39,260 nt of DNA from NCBI GenBank assembly GCA_049515555.1, contig JBEKTY010000069.1, positions 1-39,260 of the forward strand. Direction: 5' to 3'. Under the pieces are notes generated by a model. It was not told where the DNA came from. It did not search any database and worked only from the letters and a program-made list of their open reading frames with translations. The stretch's first letter is position 1. Each line of letters begins with the position of its first letter. A program made the position numbers and the translations under genes. The stretch is from JBEKTY01 sp049515555. GTDB taxonomy: Bacteria > Planctomycetota > Planctomycetia > Pirellulales > Thermoguttaceae. Below, piece by piece: positions 6,834 to 15,319 of the stretch.

Positions 6834-6916
6834 ATCCACCCTTAAGTGTTTGAGAGCCGATCCAACCGAAGATTTGTTAGAATCGCGCGATTGCCGCGTT
6901 AGGAACATATTCGTGA

Positions 6917-6945
6917 ATTATGAGCCGATCGCCGCCCGCCCGCAA
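6917..6945 (-). promoter_or_regulatory. Possible promoter of the DUF47-PiT operon
   Basis: Read on the minus strand, TTGCGG (6945-6940) and CATAAT (6922-6917) are 17 bp apart and about 85 nt upstream of the DUF47 start. It matches the -35/-10 layout with one or two mismatches per box. I see no Pho box. Confidence 0.35.
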
Positions 6946-7033
6946 TCCCCACCTCTGGAAGAGGGGTGAGTGGCGAGGGGCGAGTGGTGAGGGGCGAGTT
7001 GGGGTCGATCTAGAGCGAGCCCCACCAACAGAT

Positions 7034-7119
7034 TGTAGGGTGGGTCGAGCGGAGCGAGCCCCACCAGAACCCGTGAAAGACTGCGATGGTGGGGCTCGCT
7101 GGGGCTCGACCCACCCTAC
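7034..7119. repeat. Paired inverted repeat, GTAGGGTGGGTCGAGC family
   Basis: The left arm 7034-7066 (starts TGTAGGGTGGGTCGAGC, ends GAGCCCCACCA) and right arm 7087-7119 pair with a few mismatches around a 20-nt loop. A third partial copy precedes it at about 7010-7028 (GAGCGAGCCCCACCA). The same element occurs at 28582-28729. The remainder of 6834-7236 holds only leader sequence. Confidence 0.9.
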
Positions 7120-7236
7120 GAATTTCAGCGGCGCCCACCGCGCGTGGCGACGCCGCGCTCCGTAGCGTATAGTATGCGCATCACACGCGGCGCGGAGATC
7201 ATGGCACTGCACCGGAACGTGCGGGAGGAACACTGT

Positions 7237-10200
7237 ATGCGACTGGCAACCAGGGTCGTGCTGCTGGCGGCCGCTTGTACCATGGCAGCGCTGCCCCACG
7301 GCAGCCGCGCCCGCGCCGACGTGAAGGCCTGGCAAGGCACGCTCACGATTCCCACCTACGCCTGGAACGAAGACGTCAACCCCAAGTTCTGGGCCTTGGA
7401 ACGCGGCCCGCTGGCGACCGGCATCCACCGCCCGATCGTCTATCCTTACGTGATGCAGGACCAGCTTCTGCGCAGCAAGGCCGACCGCGTGTACAAGGCC
7501 CTGTTCCTGGAGAACGAGTATCTGCGGGTGACGTGCCTGCCGGAGCTGGGCGGGCGGCTGCACAGCGTGCTGGACAAGACCAGCGGCCAGGAGATGTTTC
7601 ACCTCAACCACGTGATCAAGCCGGGGATGATCGCCCTGCGCGGGGCGTTCATCAGCGGCGGCGTGGAGTGGAACTCCGGCCCGGAGAGCCACACCGTGAC
7701 CATCGTCGCCCCCGTGGATGCCGCGCTGGGCCGCAACGCCGACGGCTCGGCCTACCTGGAGATCGCCAATTGCGAGCAGATCTTCCGCACCCGCTGGACG
7801 GTGCGCGTAACGCTGCACCCCGGCCGGGCTTTCCTGGAGGAGCACGTCCGGCTGTCGAATCCGACCGACGGCGGGCGTCCTTATTATTTCTGGAACTGCA
7901 CCGCCTTTCCCAGCGGCCCAGGCGGCCGGCTCATCTACCCCATGAGCCTGGGCACCGATCATTTCAACCGCGAGTTCTTCCGCTGGCCGGTAGACAAAGG
8001 CCGCGACCTGACCTGGCTGAAGAATTACGAGATCTACGCCGGGATCTTCGCCGTCGATTGCTCGTACGACTTCTTCGGGGCCTACGACGTGCGGGCCGAT
8101 CGCGGCATCGTGCAAACGGCCAACCACCACGAGCTGCCCGGCAAAAAAGCCTGGTCGTGGGGCGAGTGGGAGTTCGGCAAGCGCGCCGAGCAGAACCTGA
8201 CCGACGACGACGGGCCCTACATCGAGGTGCAGAGCGGGCCGCTGGCCACGCAAGCCGAGCACGGCCTGCTTGAGCCCCACGGCCAGATCGGCTGGCGCGA
8301 GTGCTGGTATCCGGTCCACGGGCTGGGCGAGGGATTCGAGTATGCCACGCAGGATGTTGCGGCACAGACGGCGCGGCGGGCCGGCAGTCTCGAGCTGCGC
8401 CTGTTGGCCACCGGGCGGTTCCCGCAAGCGACCTGCGTGCTGGCGCGCAAGGGCCAAACCCTGCTCCGCAAAGAACTGGACCTGTCGCCCAACGCGCCGG
8501 CGGCGCTAAGCCTGGCGGGCCAGGCCGACGGCCCGATTGAGGTGACGGTTACCAGTTGGGAAGGTCGCGTGCTGGCGGCCTTCAGCACGCCGCTGCCGAT
8601 CCCAAAGGTGGAACCGCCCGACCCGGCCAAACTGGCCCCGAAGCCCGACGATCAACTGAGCGCCGAGGAGCTGTGCCTCAAGGGGCAGAAGTTCGCGCGC
8701 GGCCTCGACCGTCCCAAGGCCCGCGAATACTTCGAGAAGGCCCTGGCCCGCGATCCGGGCCAGACGGCCGCGTTGCGCGGCCTGGCGGCCCTGGATTTCG
8801 AGGCCGGGCAATATGCACAGGCCGTCGATAAGCTGCAAAAAGCGCTAAAGCGCGACGCCGACGACGGCCGTGCCTGGTTTGACCTGGGCGTCTGCCGGCT
8901 GCGAATGCAGGATTGGCCCGAGGCCGTCCGCTGCGGCTACCGGGCGGCGCGCTTTTCGGGTACACGGGCCCTGGGGCTCGATCTGGTGGGCCGCGGCTTG
9001 ATGCGCGTGCACCGCCTGAACGACGCCCTGGCCGCCTTCCAGCAGGCCATCGAGTGCGGCGGAGATCAGCCCCTGACGCTGGATCGCCTGACGCTGGCCC
9101 TGCACGCCACCGGCCAGCGCGATGCGGCGCGGCGGCGGGCCGAGCGGCGAACGGCCGAGAACCCCACGGCCCTTGTGCCGCGGGCGGTCGTGGCCCTGGC
9201 CGACGACGCGGCGCTGGCCGCCTTCGCCCGGCAAGCGCGGGCCATGGCCGGCGACCCGGATTTCGAGGTCCTCGAAACAAGCCTCGTCTTTGCCGACTTG
9301 GGCTTGACGGGCGATGCCCTACGCATCGTGCAAGCCGCTTGCATCGACGCCGTGCCGCCGGCCCGGCGGGGCTTCATGCCATACTATTATCTGGCCTGGT
9401 ATGCCGCCCGGGAAGGCGACGCGGCGGCCGCCGCCGGCTGGCTGGCGCAGGCGGCAAGCACGAGCCAGCCGGGCGTGTTCGCTTCCCGGCCGGAAGAAGT
9501 CGAGATCCTTCAGTATGCCTTGGCCCACAACCCGGCCGACGCCCAGGCCGCCGTGCAGTTGGGCTGCCTGCTGGCCCATCTGGGGCGCGTCGACGAGGCA
9601 CAGGCCGCGTGGCGAAAAGCCGTCGCCTTGGATGCCCGCTCGAGCATCGCCTGGCGCGGCCTGGGACTTGCCGCGGCGACCGTCGGGCACGATTTTGCGC
9701 AGGCCGAAGACTGCTATCGCCAGGCCATCGCCGCCCGGCCCGGCGATCAAACACTGTACCGCGACCTGGCGGCAGTCCTGATCGCCGACGGCCGGCGGCC
9801 CGCGGCCATCCGGCTCTTGGAAGGCATGCCCCTGACGGGCGTGCGGCGGGGCGAGATTACCGTGCTCCTGGCCCAGGCATACGTCGACGAGCGCCGCTAC
9901 GACGACTGCCTCGGGCTGCTGGAAGCGACGCCCTATTTCGTGAACTGGGAAGGCCAGGACGCCACCTGGCGACTGTTCAACTGGGCGCACGTCGAGCGCG
10001 GCCGGCAGCGTTTGGAACATGGCGATGCGGCGGGGGCCGCGGCCGATTTCCAGGCCGCCCTGACCTATCCGGCCAACCTCAACGTCGGCCGTTCCAACCG
10101 GCCGGAAGAGGCCCCGGCCGAATACTGGCTGGGCAAGGCGCTGGCCGCGCTGGGCCGCCCGGACGAGGCCCGCGCCGCCTGGAAACGCGGCGCCGAGGGC

Positions 10201-10305
10201 CCGCCGCGGGCCGATCCCGACCCAACCCTGGGCGGCACCGACCTTCCCCATCAGCAGAACGAGTATCGACAAAAGTGCCGCCAAGCGCTGGCCGGCAATA
10301 ATTGA
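7237..10305 (+). CDS. Secreted DUF5107 protein with C-terminal TPR domain
   Basis: Encodes 1022 residues. ATG 7237 follows GGGAGGA (7223-7229). A Sec signal peptide covers about residues 1-27 (RLATRVVLLAAACTMAALP, cut near RARA-DVKA). Residues about 35-340 match the DUF5107 pattern: LENEYLRVTCLPELGGRLHS, GGVEWNSGP and YYFWNC, resembling the galactose-mutarotase-like beta-sandwich, so sugar binding is plausible but unproven. From about 485 to 1000 come repeated TPR helices (AREYFEKALARDPGQTAALR and similar) for protein contacts. The family is known in bacteria that degrade glycans. It begins the plus-strand run of secreted proteins. Confidence 0.85.
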   Translation: MRLATRVVLLAAACTMAALPHGSRARADVKAWQGTLTIPTYAWNEDVNPKFWALERGPLATGIHRPIVYPYVMQDQLLRSKADRVYKALFLENEYLRVTCLPELGGRLHSVLDKTSGQEMFHLNHVIKPGMIALRGAFISGGVEWNSGPESHTVTIVAPVDAALGRNADGSAYLEIANCEQIFRTRWTVRVTLHPGRAFLEEHVRLSNPTDGGRPYYFWNCTAFPSGPGGRLIYPMSLGTDHFNREFFRWPVDKGRDLTWLKNYEIYAGIFAVDCSYDFFGAYDVRADRGIVQTANHHELPGKKAWSWGEWEFGKRAEQNLTDDDGPYIEVQSGPLATQAEHGLLEPHGQIGWRECWYPVHGLGEGFEYATQDVAAQTARRAGSLELRLLATGRFPQATCVLARKGQTLLRKELDLSPNAPAALSLAGQADGPIEVTVTSWEGRVLAAFSTPLPIPKVEPPDPAKLAPKPDDQLSAEELCLKGQKFARGLDRPKAREYFEKALARDPGQTAALRGLAALDFEAGQYAQAVDKLQKALKRDADDGRAWFDLGVCRLRMQDWPEAVRCGYRAARFSGTRALGLDLVGRGLMRVHRLNDALAAFQQAIECGGDQPLTLDRLTLALHATGQRDAARRRAERRTAENPTALVPRAVVALADDAALAAFARQARAMAGDPDFEVLETSLVFADLGLTGDALRIVQAACIDAVPPARRGFMPYYYLAWYAAREGDAAAAAGWLAQAASTSQPGVFASRPEEVEILQYALAHNPADAQAAVQLGCLLAHLGRVDEAQAAWRKAVALDARSSIAWRGLGLAAATVGHDFAQAEDCYRQAIAARPGDQTLYRDLAAVLIADGRRPAAIRLLEGMPLTGVRRGEITVLLAQAYVDERRYDDCLGLLEATPYFVNWEGQDATWRLFNWAHVERGRQRLEHGDAAGAAADFQAALTYPANLNVGRSNRPEEAPAEYWLGKALAALGRPDEARAAWKRGAEGPPRADPDPTLGGTDLPHQQNEYRQKCRQALAGNN

Positions 10306-10310
10306 ATCAC

Positions 10311-10404
10311 GCCCCCTCTGCCTCCGGGAGAGGGCTAGGGCAGGGCGATTGGCCTATGCACGATCCGCGTGCCCTCACCCCCTGCCCCTCTCCCAAAGCG
10401 AGAG
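10311..10404. repeat. Paired repeat, CTCTCCCTCCGGGAGAG family
   Basis: The left part 10311-10347 (CCCTCTGCCTCCGGGAGAGG then CTAGGGCAGGGCG) and right part 10371-10404 (GCCCTCACCCCCTGCCCCTC onward) are partly complementary and can form a large structure between the DUF5107 gene and the propeller gene. A fuller copy is at 36385-36503. Confidence 0.8.
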
Positions 10405-10448
10405 GTGACGAATTGAAAAAATCCACCATGACAGCTGGAGAATCTCTC

Positions 10449-12770
10449 ATGCGTCAGGCACTCCTCAGCGTGTTGCTGGTCTCGATCAACGTCGCCACAG
10501 CGGCGGCAGCCGAGGCATGGCAGCCGGTGGGGTTGGGCGGCCTGGGCGGCATGTTCGCCCTGGCCGTCTCGCCGCTCGATCCGCAGCAGATGCTGATCAA
10601 CTGCGACATGAGCGCCGCCTACCGGACCAGCGACGGCGGCCGCAACTGGCAGATGATCCATTGCCGCATGTTGCACGGCAACACGCAATGCTGGCCGGTG
10701 TATCATCCGACGATCGCCGGCCGGGTATACGCCGTCAGCGGCGAGAACAACGAGCTCCGCGTCAGCGGCGATTGGGGCCTCACCTGGCGGCCCTTGCTGC
10801 GCGAGAAGCCCGCCTGGCGGGAGCGCGTCACGCTGCTTTGCGTTCCGCCCGCTTGCCCGGGGTGCCTGCTGCTGGGCGCGGGCGAAGCGGTCTTCGCCAG
10901 CCGCGACGACGGGGCCTCCTGGCGCCCCTGCGCGGGCCTCCGCGGCCGGCCGCTGGGCATGATGATCAATCGCCTGCGAGCCGAGCCGAAGGGGACAGTC
11001 CCAGTTTCGTCGGACGAAACTCGGGACAGTCCCCGCTCATCGGCCGGGCCGGCCTATAACTTCATTGCCACCCGCGAAGGCGTCTTTCGCAGCCGCGACC
11101 TGTACGCGAATTACCAGCCCTGCCAGGCCGGACTGCCGGAGGCCGCCGTGACCGGCTTTACGGGCGGGCACAAGGCCGGCACGCTCCGCCTCTACGCAAC
11201 GATCGAGTGCTCGCTGGCTGAAGGCCGGTTGGCGGGCGGGGTGTATTCCTCGGCCGACGACGGCGACACCTGGCAAAGCTGCATGGAAGGTGGACTGAAT
11301 CGCCAGACGAAGCGCACCAGCCCCTATGCCCAGGGCGACATCCCGCAATACCGCTTTATTACGACCACCGATAAGGACCCCCAGCGGGTGTATGTCTACT
11401 GCACGGGCACCAGCTTCTATCCGCCCAACCACTCGACGATCTACCGTAGCGACGACGGCGGCCAGACGTGGAAGGCCGTGCTGTTCTCCGATCCGCGTTT
11501 CGCCCAGAAGACGCGCTACAACGTGGCCGACGATTACGTCACCGAGCACTGGCACATGCGGGAGCAGGCCCCGCCGCGAAGCCTGGTCGTTAGCGGCGGC
11601 GATCCGGACGTGATGACCATCTGCACCAGCCCCTGGGCCCTGCGCACCGACAACGGTGGCGGCTCGTGGCGGGTGATGAACACCGGCCCCGCCGTGGCCG
11701 GCGACCACGGCGGCCAGGCCTGGCTGTGCAACGGTCTGGTGGTCACCAGCACCTGGAACTACATGATCGATCCGCACCAACCGGCGCGGCACTATATCTG
11801 CTATACCGACATCGGCTTTGCCCGAAGCCTCGACGCCGGACGGAGCTGGATCTGGCAGGCCCTGAGCATGCCCTGGCACAACACGACGTACGACCTTGCC
11901 TGCGACCCGGCCGTGCCCGGCCGGCTTTGGGCCGCAATGTCTGAAACCCACGACATTCCCAACGACAACGTCATCAGCGGCGGGCATCGGGTTATCATGC
12001 AAGGGGGCGTGGCCGTCAGCGACGATTTCGGCGTTTCCTGGCGGAAGACGGCCCTGCCCGAGGCCCCGGGAATGTCCGTCGTGCTCGATCCGACCAGCCC
12101 AAAGGCGGCCCGCGTGCTCTACGCCTCGCTGTTCGAGAAAGGCGTGTTCAAGTCTGTCGACGGCGGCCAGACCTGGGTCCAGTGCAACCACGGACTGGGC
12201 AGCCCCCGCAACATGCGCTGCTGCAAACTCTGCCGCGCGGCCGACGGGACGCTCTTCGTGCTGATTACGGGAAAGAAGATCGACGGCAAACTGACCCGCG
12301 AGGGCGTGGGGCTGTACCGCTCCACCGACGCCAGCGACCACTGGTCGCTCATCTCCGACCCGCTGGACCTCCGCTGGCCCAAGGACTTTACCGTCAAGCC
12401 GGGCGACCCGGGCACGATCCTCCTCTCGGCCGCTGGCTCGCGTCTGAACCCGGGCGAAGGCGGCTTGTATCGCACCACCGACGGCGGCCAGACCTGGAAC
12501 AAGCTCGCCAGCAAAGGGAAAGAGCATTTCGGCGCCTTCTACCATCCCGCGCACCCGGGCTGGATTTACATGACCCTTACCGAGGGCGCCGCCGAGGCGG
12601 GCTTGTTCCTCAGCCGCGACGACGGCCAGACGTGGGAGCCCTTCCTGTCGCTCCCCTTCCGCAACATCCAGCGCGTGGCCTTCGACCCGGCGCATCCCGA
12701 CCAGATCATCCTCACCACCTTCGGCAGCTCTATTTTGAAAGGCCCGGCCGTGCCCTCGCCCGCCGAGTAA
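10449..12770 (+). CDS. Secreted BNR/Asp-box beta-propeller protein
   Basis: Encodes 773 residues. ATG 10449 follows GGAG at 10437-10440; an in-frame ATG at 10428 would add seven residues. Signal peptide residues 1-21 (ALLSVLLVSINVATAAAA). At least ten Asp-box motifs (S-x-D-G-G-x-T-W) run along the protein, for example RTSDGGRNW, SRDDGASW, RSDDGGQTW, SVDGGQTW, SRDDGQTW, as in VPS10/sortilin, GH74 xyloglucanases and photosystem assembly factor Ycf48. No sialidase FRIP motif is seen, so enzyme activity is uncertain. Residues about 181-196 are encoded by an inserted hairpin repeat (10991-11034) that keeps the frame. A strong inverted repeat follows the stop. Confidence 0.85.
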   Translation: MRQALLSVLLVSINVATAAAAEAWQPVGLGGLGGMFALAVSPLDPQQMLINCDMSAAYRTSDGGRNWQMIHCRMLHGNTQCWPVYHPTIAGRVYAVSGENNELRVSGDWGLTWRPLLREKPAWRERVTLLCVPPACPGCLLLGAGEAVFASRDDGASWRPCAGLRGRPLGMMINRLRAEPKGTVPVSSDETRDSPRSSAGPAYNFIATREGVFRSRDLYANYQPCQAGLPEAAVTGFTGGHKAGTLRLYATIECSLAEGRLAGGVYSSADDGDTWQSCMEGGLNRQTKRTSPYAQGDIPQYRFITTTDKDPQRVYVYCTGTSFYPPNHSTIYRSDDGGQTWKAVLFSDPRFAQKTRYNVADDYVTEHWHMREQAPPRSLVVSGGDPDVMTICTSPWALRTDNGGGSWRVMNTGPAVAGDHGGQAWLCNGLVVTSTWNYMIDPHQPARHYICYTDIGFARSLDAGRSWIWQALSMPWHNTTYDLACDPAVPGRLWAAMSETHDIPNDNVISGGHRVIMQGGVAVSDDFGVSWRKTALPEAPGMSVVLDPTSPKAARVLYASLFEKGVFKSVDGGQTWVQCNHGLGSPRNMRCCKLCRAADGTLFVLITGKKIDGKLTREGVGLYRSTDASDHWSLISDPLDLRWPKDFTVKPGDPGTILLSAAGSRLNPGEGGLYRTTDGGQTWNKLASKGKEHFGAFYHPAHPGWIYMTLTEGAAEAGLFLSRDDGQTWEPFLSLPFRNIQRVAFDPAHPDQIILTTFGSSILKGPAVPSPAE
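10991..11034. repeat. Hairpin repeat inserted in frame in the propeller gene
   Basis: The 44-bp stretch begins GGGGACAGTCCC, ends GGGACAGTCCCC and has AGTTTCGTC / GACGAAACT as inner arms. It encodes KGTVPVSSDETRDSPRS, which looks unlike the surrounding Asp-box blades. It is related in style to the GGGGACAGGCACC element at 3485 and the GGGGACTGTTCC stretch at 18204-18240. Confidence 0.85.
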
Positions 12771-12773
12771 CCG

Positions 12774-12840
<67 letters not shown>

Positions 12841-12880
12841 GGCGAGCCCCACCATCATCGCATTATTGAGGAGTTTTCTT

Positions 12881-14332
12881 ATGGCGAAGTCCATCACTCG
12901 CCGCCAATTTGTGGGCCGGTCGGCCGCCGCGGCTGCCGCCATCGGGCTACCAACGCTGGTCCCCGCGCGTGTGCGGGCGGCCAACGACGAGATCCGCATG
13001 GCGCTGGTGGGTCTGGGCGGCCGCGCGGGCACCCACATCAGCGAGTTCGGCAAACAGCCGGGCGTGCGCCTTGTGGCGGTGTGCGATCCCGATCGCCAGC
13101 GGCTGGCCCAGGCCGCCAGGATCATCGAGGAGCGCTTCCACTATAAGCCCCAGCAGGTGCCCGACTGCCGCCGCCTCATGGACCGCAAGGACTTCGACGC
13201 CCTCTCCGTGGCCACCATGCAGTATTGGCACGCCCTGCCCACGATCTGGGCCTGCCAGACCGGCCGCCACGTGTACGTCGAAAAGCCCCTGGCCCATTAC
13301 ATTTGGGAAGGCCGGCAGATGGTCAACGCCGCCCGCAAGTACGACCGCCTGGTGCAGGTCGGCACGCAGGGCCGCTCCCGCGACACCGACCGCCAGGCAA
13401 TCGAGTTCATCCGCTCGGGCCAGTTGGGCAAAATCCAGTACATCGTGTGTTTCGCCAACAAGGCGCGGACCCCGATCGGCAAGCGGAGCCAGCCTTTGCC
13501 CATCCCCGACACGCTGGATTACGAGCTATGGTGCGGCCCGGCCCGCAAGGAGCCCGTCTATCGCGACCGCTTGCAGTACGATTGCAGCTTCACCTGGAAC
13601 ATGGGCGACGGCGAATCGTGCAACCAGGGGGTGCACGAGGTCGACGTCGCCCGCTGGCTGCTGGGCGAGAGCGGCCTGCCGCGGCGGGTAATGAGCCTCG
13701 GCGGGCGGTTCCTCTTCAACGACGCCGGCGAAGTGCCCAACACGCAGCTCTGCTACTACGACTTCCCCTCGGCCCCCATCCTGTACGAGGTGCACAACCT
13801 GCGGGCGGAGAAGAGCGGCAAGGGCATGCCCAACTTCCGCGGCTCGGCCGTCGATACGTGCGTGCAGTGCCAGGGCGGCTGCGTCATGTTGCACGCCGGC
13901 TCGGTGTTCGACAACCAGGGCCGGAAAATCCGGCAGTTCAGCGGCCAGGAGGACCATTTCGGGAACTTCATCCGGGCCCTCCGCAGCGGCCGCCGCCAGG
14001 ACCTCCACGCCGATGTCCTGGAAGGGCATCTCTCCACCAACATCTGCCATGCCGGCAACATCTCGTACCGCCTGGGCCGCAAGGCTTCCGCCGACGAAAT
14101 CCGCCGCCAGATCGGCAACCTCCCGCCGATGCAGGAAATGTTCGACCGTTACCTGGAGCACCTCAAGGCCCACCAGATCGACCCGGGCGAGTCGATCGTC
14201 GGGCCCTGGCTGGAGTGCGACGCCGCCGGCGAGTGCATCAAGGACAACCCCCAGGCCAACGAAATCGTCAAAGGCTTCTACCGCCCGCCGTTCACCGTGC
14301 CGGAGATTGCGGTTCAGGGCCAACGTGGTTGA
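12881..14332 (+). CDS. Tat-exported Gfo/Idh/MocA family oxidoreductase
   Basis: Encodes 483 residues. ATG 12881 has GAGGAG at 12868-12873. A Tat signal starts with TRRQFVG (6-12) and a long Ala-rich hydrophobic stretch, cut near VRA-AND (33-34), so the enzyme folds with its cofactor before export. The Rossmann motif GLGGRAG lies at 44-50 and the family EKP at 134-136. CVQCQGGC, at about residue 327, is an unusual cysteine pair. Such enzymes oxidise or reduce sugars and cyclitols using NAD(P); substrate unknown. Its place among secreted glycan-related proteins fits a sugar-modifying role. 23 nt separate it from the next small gene. Confidence 0.9.
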   Translation: MAKSITRRQFVGRSAAAAAAIGLPTLVPARVRAANDEIRMALVGLGGRAGTHISEFGKQPGVRLVAVCDPDRQRLAQAARIIEERFHYKPQQVPDCRRLMDRKDFDALSVATMQYWHALPTIWACQTGRHVYVEKPLAHYIWEGRQMVNAARKYDRLVQVGTQGRSRDTDRQAIEFIRSGQLGKIQYIVCFANKARTPIGKRSQPLPIPDTLDYELWCGPARKEPVYRDRLQYDCSFTWNMGDGESCNQGVHEVDVARWLLGESGLPRRVMSLGGRFLFNDAGEVPNTQLCYYDFPSAPILYEVHNLRAEKSGKGMPNFRGSAVDTCVQCQGGCVMLHAGSVFDNQGRKIRQFSGQEDHFGNFIRALRSGRRQDLHADVLEGHLSTNICHAGNISYRLGRKASADEIRRQIGNLPPMQEMFDRYLEHLKAHQIDPGESIVGPWLECDAAGECIKDNPQANEIVKGFYRPPFTVPEIAVQGQRG

Positions 14333-14355
14333 TATTATCGAGGGGCGAGTCACTC

Positions 14356-14505
14356 ATGCCTTTGCGCAGCCTGTTCCGCCGCCTGATCCGCCGCCCCCTC
14401 GGGCTCCCGCTATTCGAGATGCTCACGGTTGGGCTAATACTGGTTGGACTGCTTGTGGCCCTCATCTTGCCGTTTATTCACTGGGTGCGTACCCTGATTA
14501 AGTGA
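14356..14505 (+). CDS. 49-residue single-span membrane protein
   Basis: ATG 14356 follows GGGGCGAG (14342-14349). The N-terminus is strongly basic (SLFRRLIRRPLG), then one hydrophobic span of about 24 residues (FEMLTVGLILVGLLVALILPF) and a short tail HWVRTLIK. It lies 23 nt after the oxidoreductase stop and is probably co-transcribed with it. The layout suggests a small inner-membrane protein with its N-terminus in the cytoplasm. No function can be assigned. Confidence 0.65.
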   Translation: MPLRSLFRRLIRRPLGLPLFEMLTVGLILVGLLVALILPFIHWVRTLIK

Positions 14506-14527
14506 TACGGCCACGCCGAAGGTCTGA

Positions 14528-15319
14528 ATGTGTATGCGGGGAACCCTGCTCCTGGAAGTACTGTGCGTCTTCATTCTCTCCGGCGCCGAGGGACGTTCCC
14601 AGACTTATGTCACCAGGTTCGACGGCTGCGAGAATCCGCTTTCCGAAGGAGGAAGATGGGGCAACAACGGCCAGGATTGGACCAGGATCAGGAAGAAGGA
14701 CGGGATTGCTTACGGCACCCAGACCGGAACCAGCACCGGCGACAAGAGGTACGACGATTCGTTTGCCCACCTTTCCGGATTCCCACCCGACCAGGAGGCC
14801 TGGGGAGTAGTGCATATCGCCAAACCCAACGCGGCTTGCCATCAGGAACTGGAGATCCTCTTGCGTTGGGCGAGTTCCGCGCACCGGGCAACGGGATATG
14901 AATGCAATGCCAGGTGCCTGAGCAGCAGTTCATCCTACATGGAAATCGTGCGGTGGGACGGCCCGTTGGCAAAGTTCACCTATCTGGCAAGGATGGGAGG
15001 GCCCGACTATGGCCTCAAGCATGGCGACACCCTGAAGGCGTCCATCGTCGGCAACGTGATCACGGTGTACGTCAACGGAACAAGAAGGCTCCGCGTCAGC
15101 GACGACACGTACAAGACCGGCAATCCCGGAATCGGAACGTTCCTCCAGTGCGACGGCGGTCAGGGCATGGGTTCTAACTCGGACTTCGGCTTTTCAAGCT
15201 TCACCGCACGGGCAAAATCAGCCGTCGATCAGCCGCAGGCAGACCAGCCGGTCGTCGCCGCGCAGGTAGAGCAGGCCATGCGACAGGATGGGCGCCGCCC
15301 AGGCCGGCGGTTTGATTAA
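14528..15319 (+). CDS. Secreted LamG/concanavalin-like domain protein
   Basis: Encodes 263 residues if read to the first stop. ATG 14528 (or 14534) follows GAAGG. Signal peptide about residues 4-22 (RGTLLLEVLCVFILSGAEG). The rest reads like a jelly-roll of the concanavalin/LamG type: SFAHLSGF, then GDTLKASIVGNVITVYVNG and TYKTGNPGIGTFL, as seen in DUF1080-like glycan-associated domains. No catalytic residues identified. The domain ends near SSFTARAKS; the last 34 residues are antisense to the conserved end of the PQQ-like gene and look like read-through of a lost stop. Codon use is less GC-biased than in neighbours. Confidence 0.7.
   Translation: MCMRGTLLLEVLCVFILSGAEGRSQTYVTRFDGCENPLSEGGRWGNNGQDWTRIRKKDGIAYGTQTGTSTGDKRYDDSFAHLSGFPPDQEAWGVVHIAKPNAACHQELEILLRWASSAHRATGYECNARCLSSSSSYMEIVRWDGPLAKFTYLARMGGPDYGLKHGDTLKASIVGNVITVYVNGTRRLRVSDDTYKTGNPGIGTFLQCDGGQGMGSNSDFGFSSFTARAKSAVDQPQADQPVVAAQVEQAMRQDGRRPGRRFD

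Noticed and set aside
6877..8457. 526-codon open frame on the minus strand
   Set aside because: It is antisense to the DUF5107-TPR gene, His/Ala/Gln-rich without recognisable motifs, and lacks a ribosome binding site. Long antisense frames are expected from GC-biased third codon positions.
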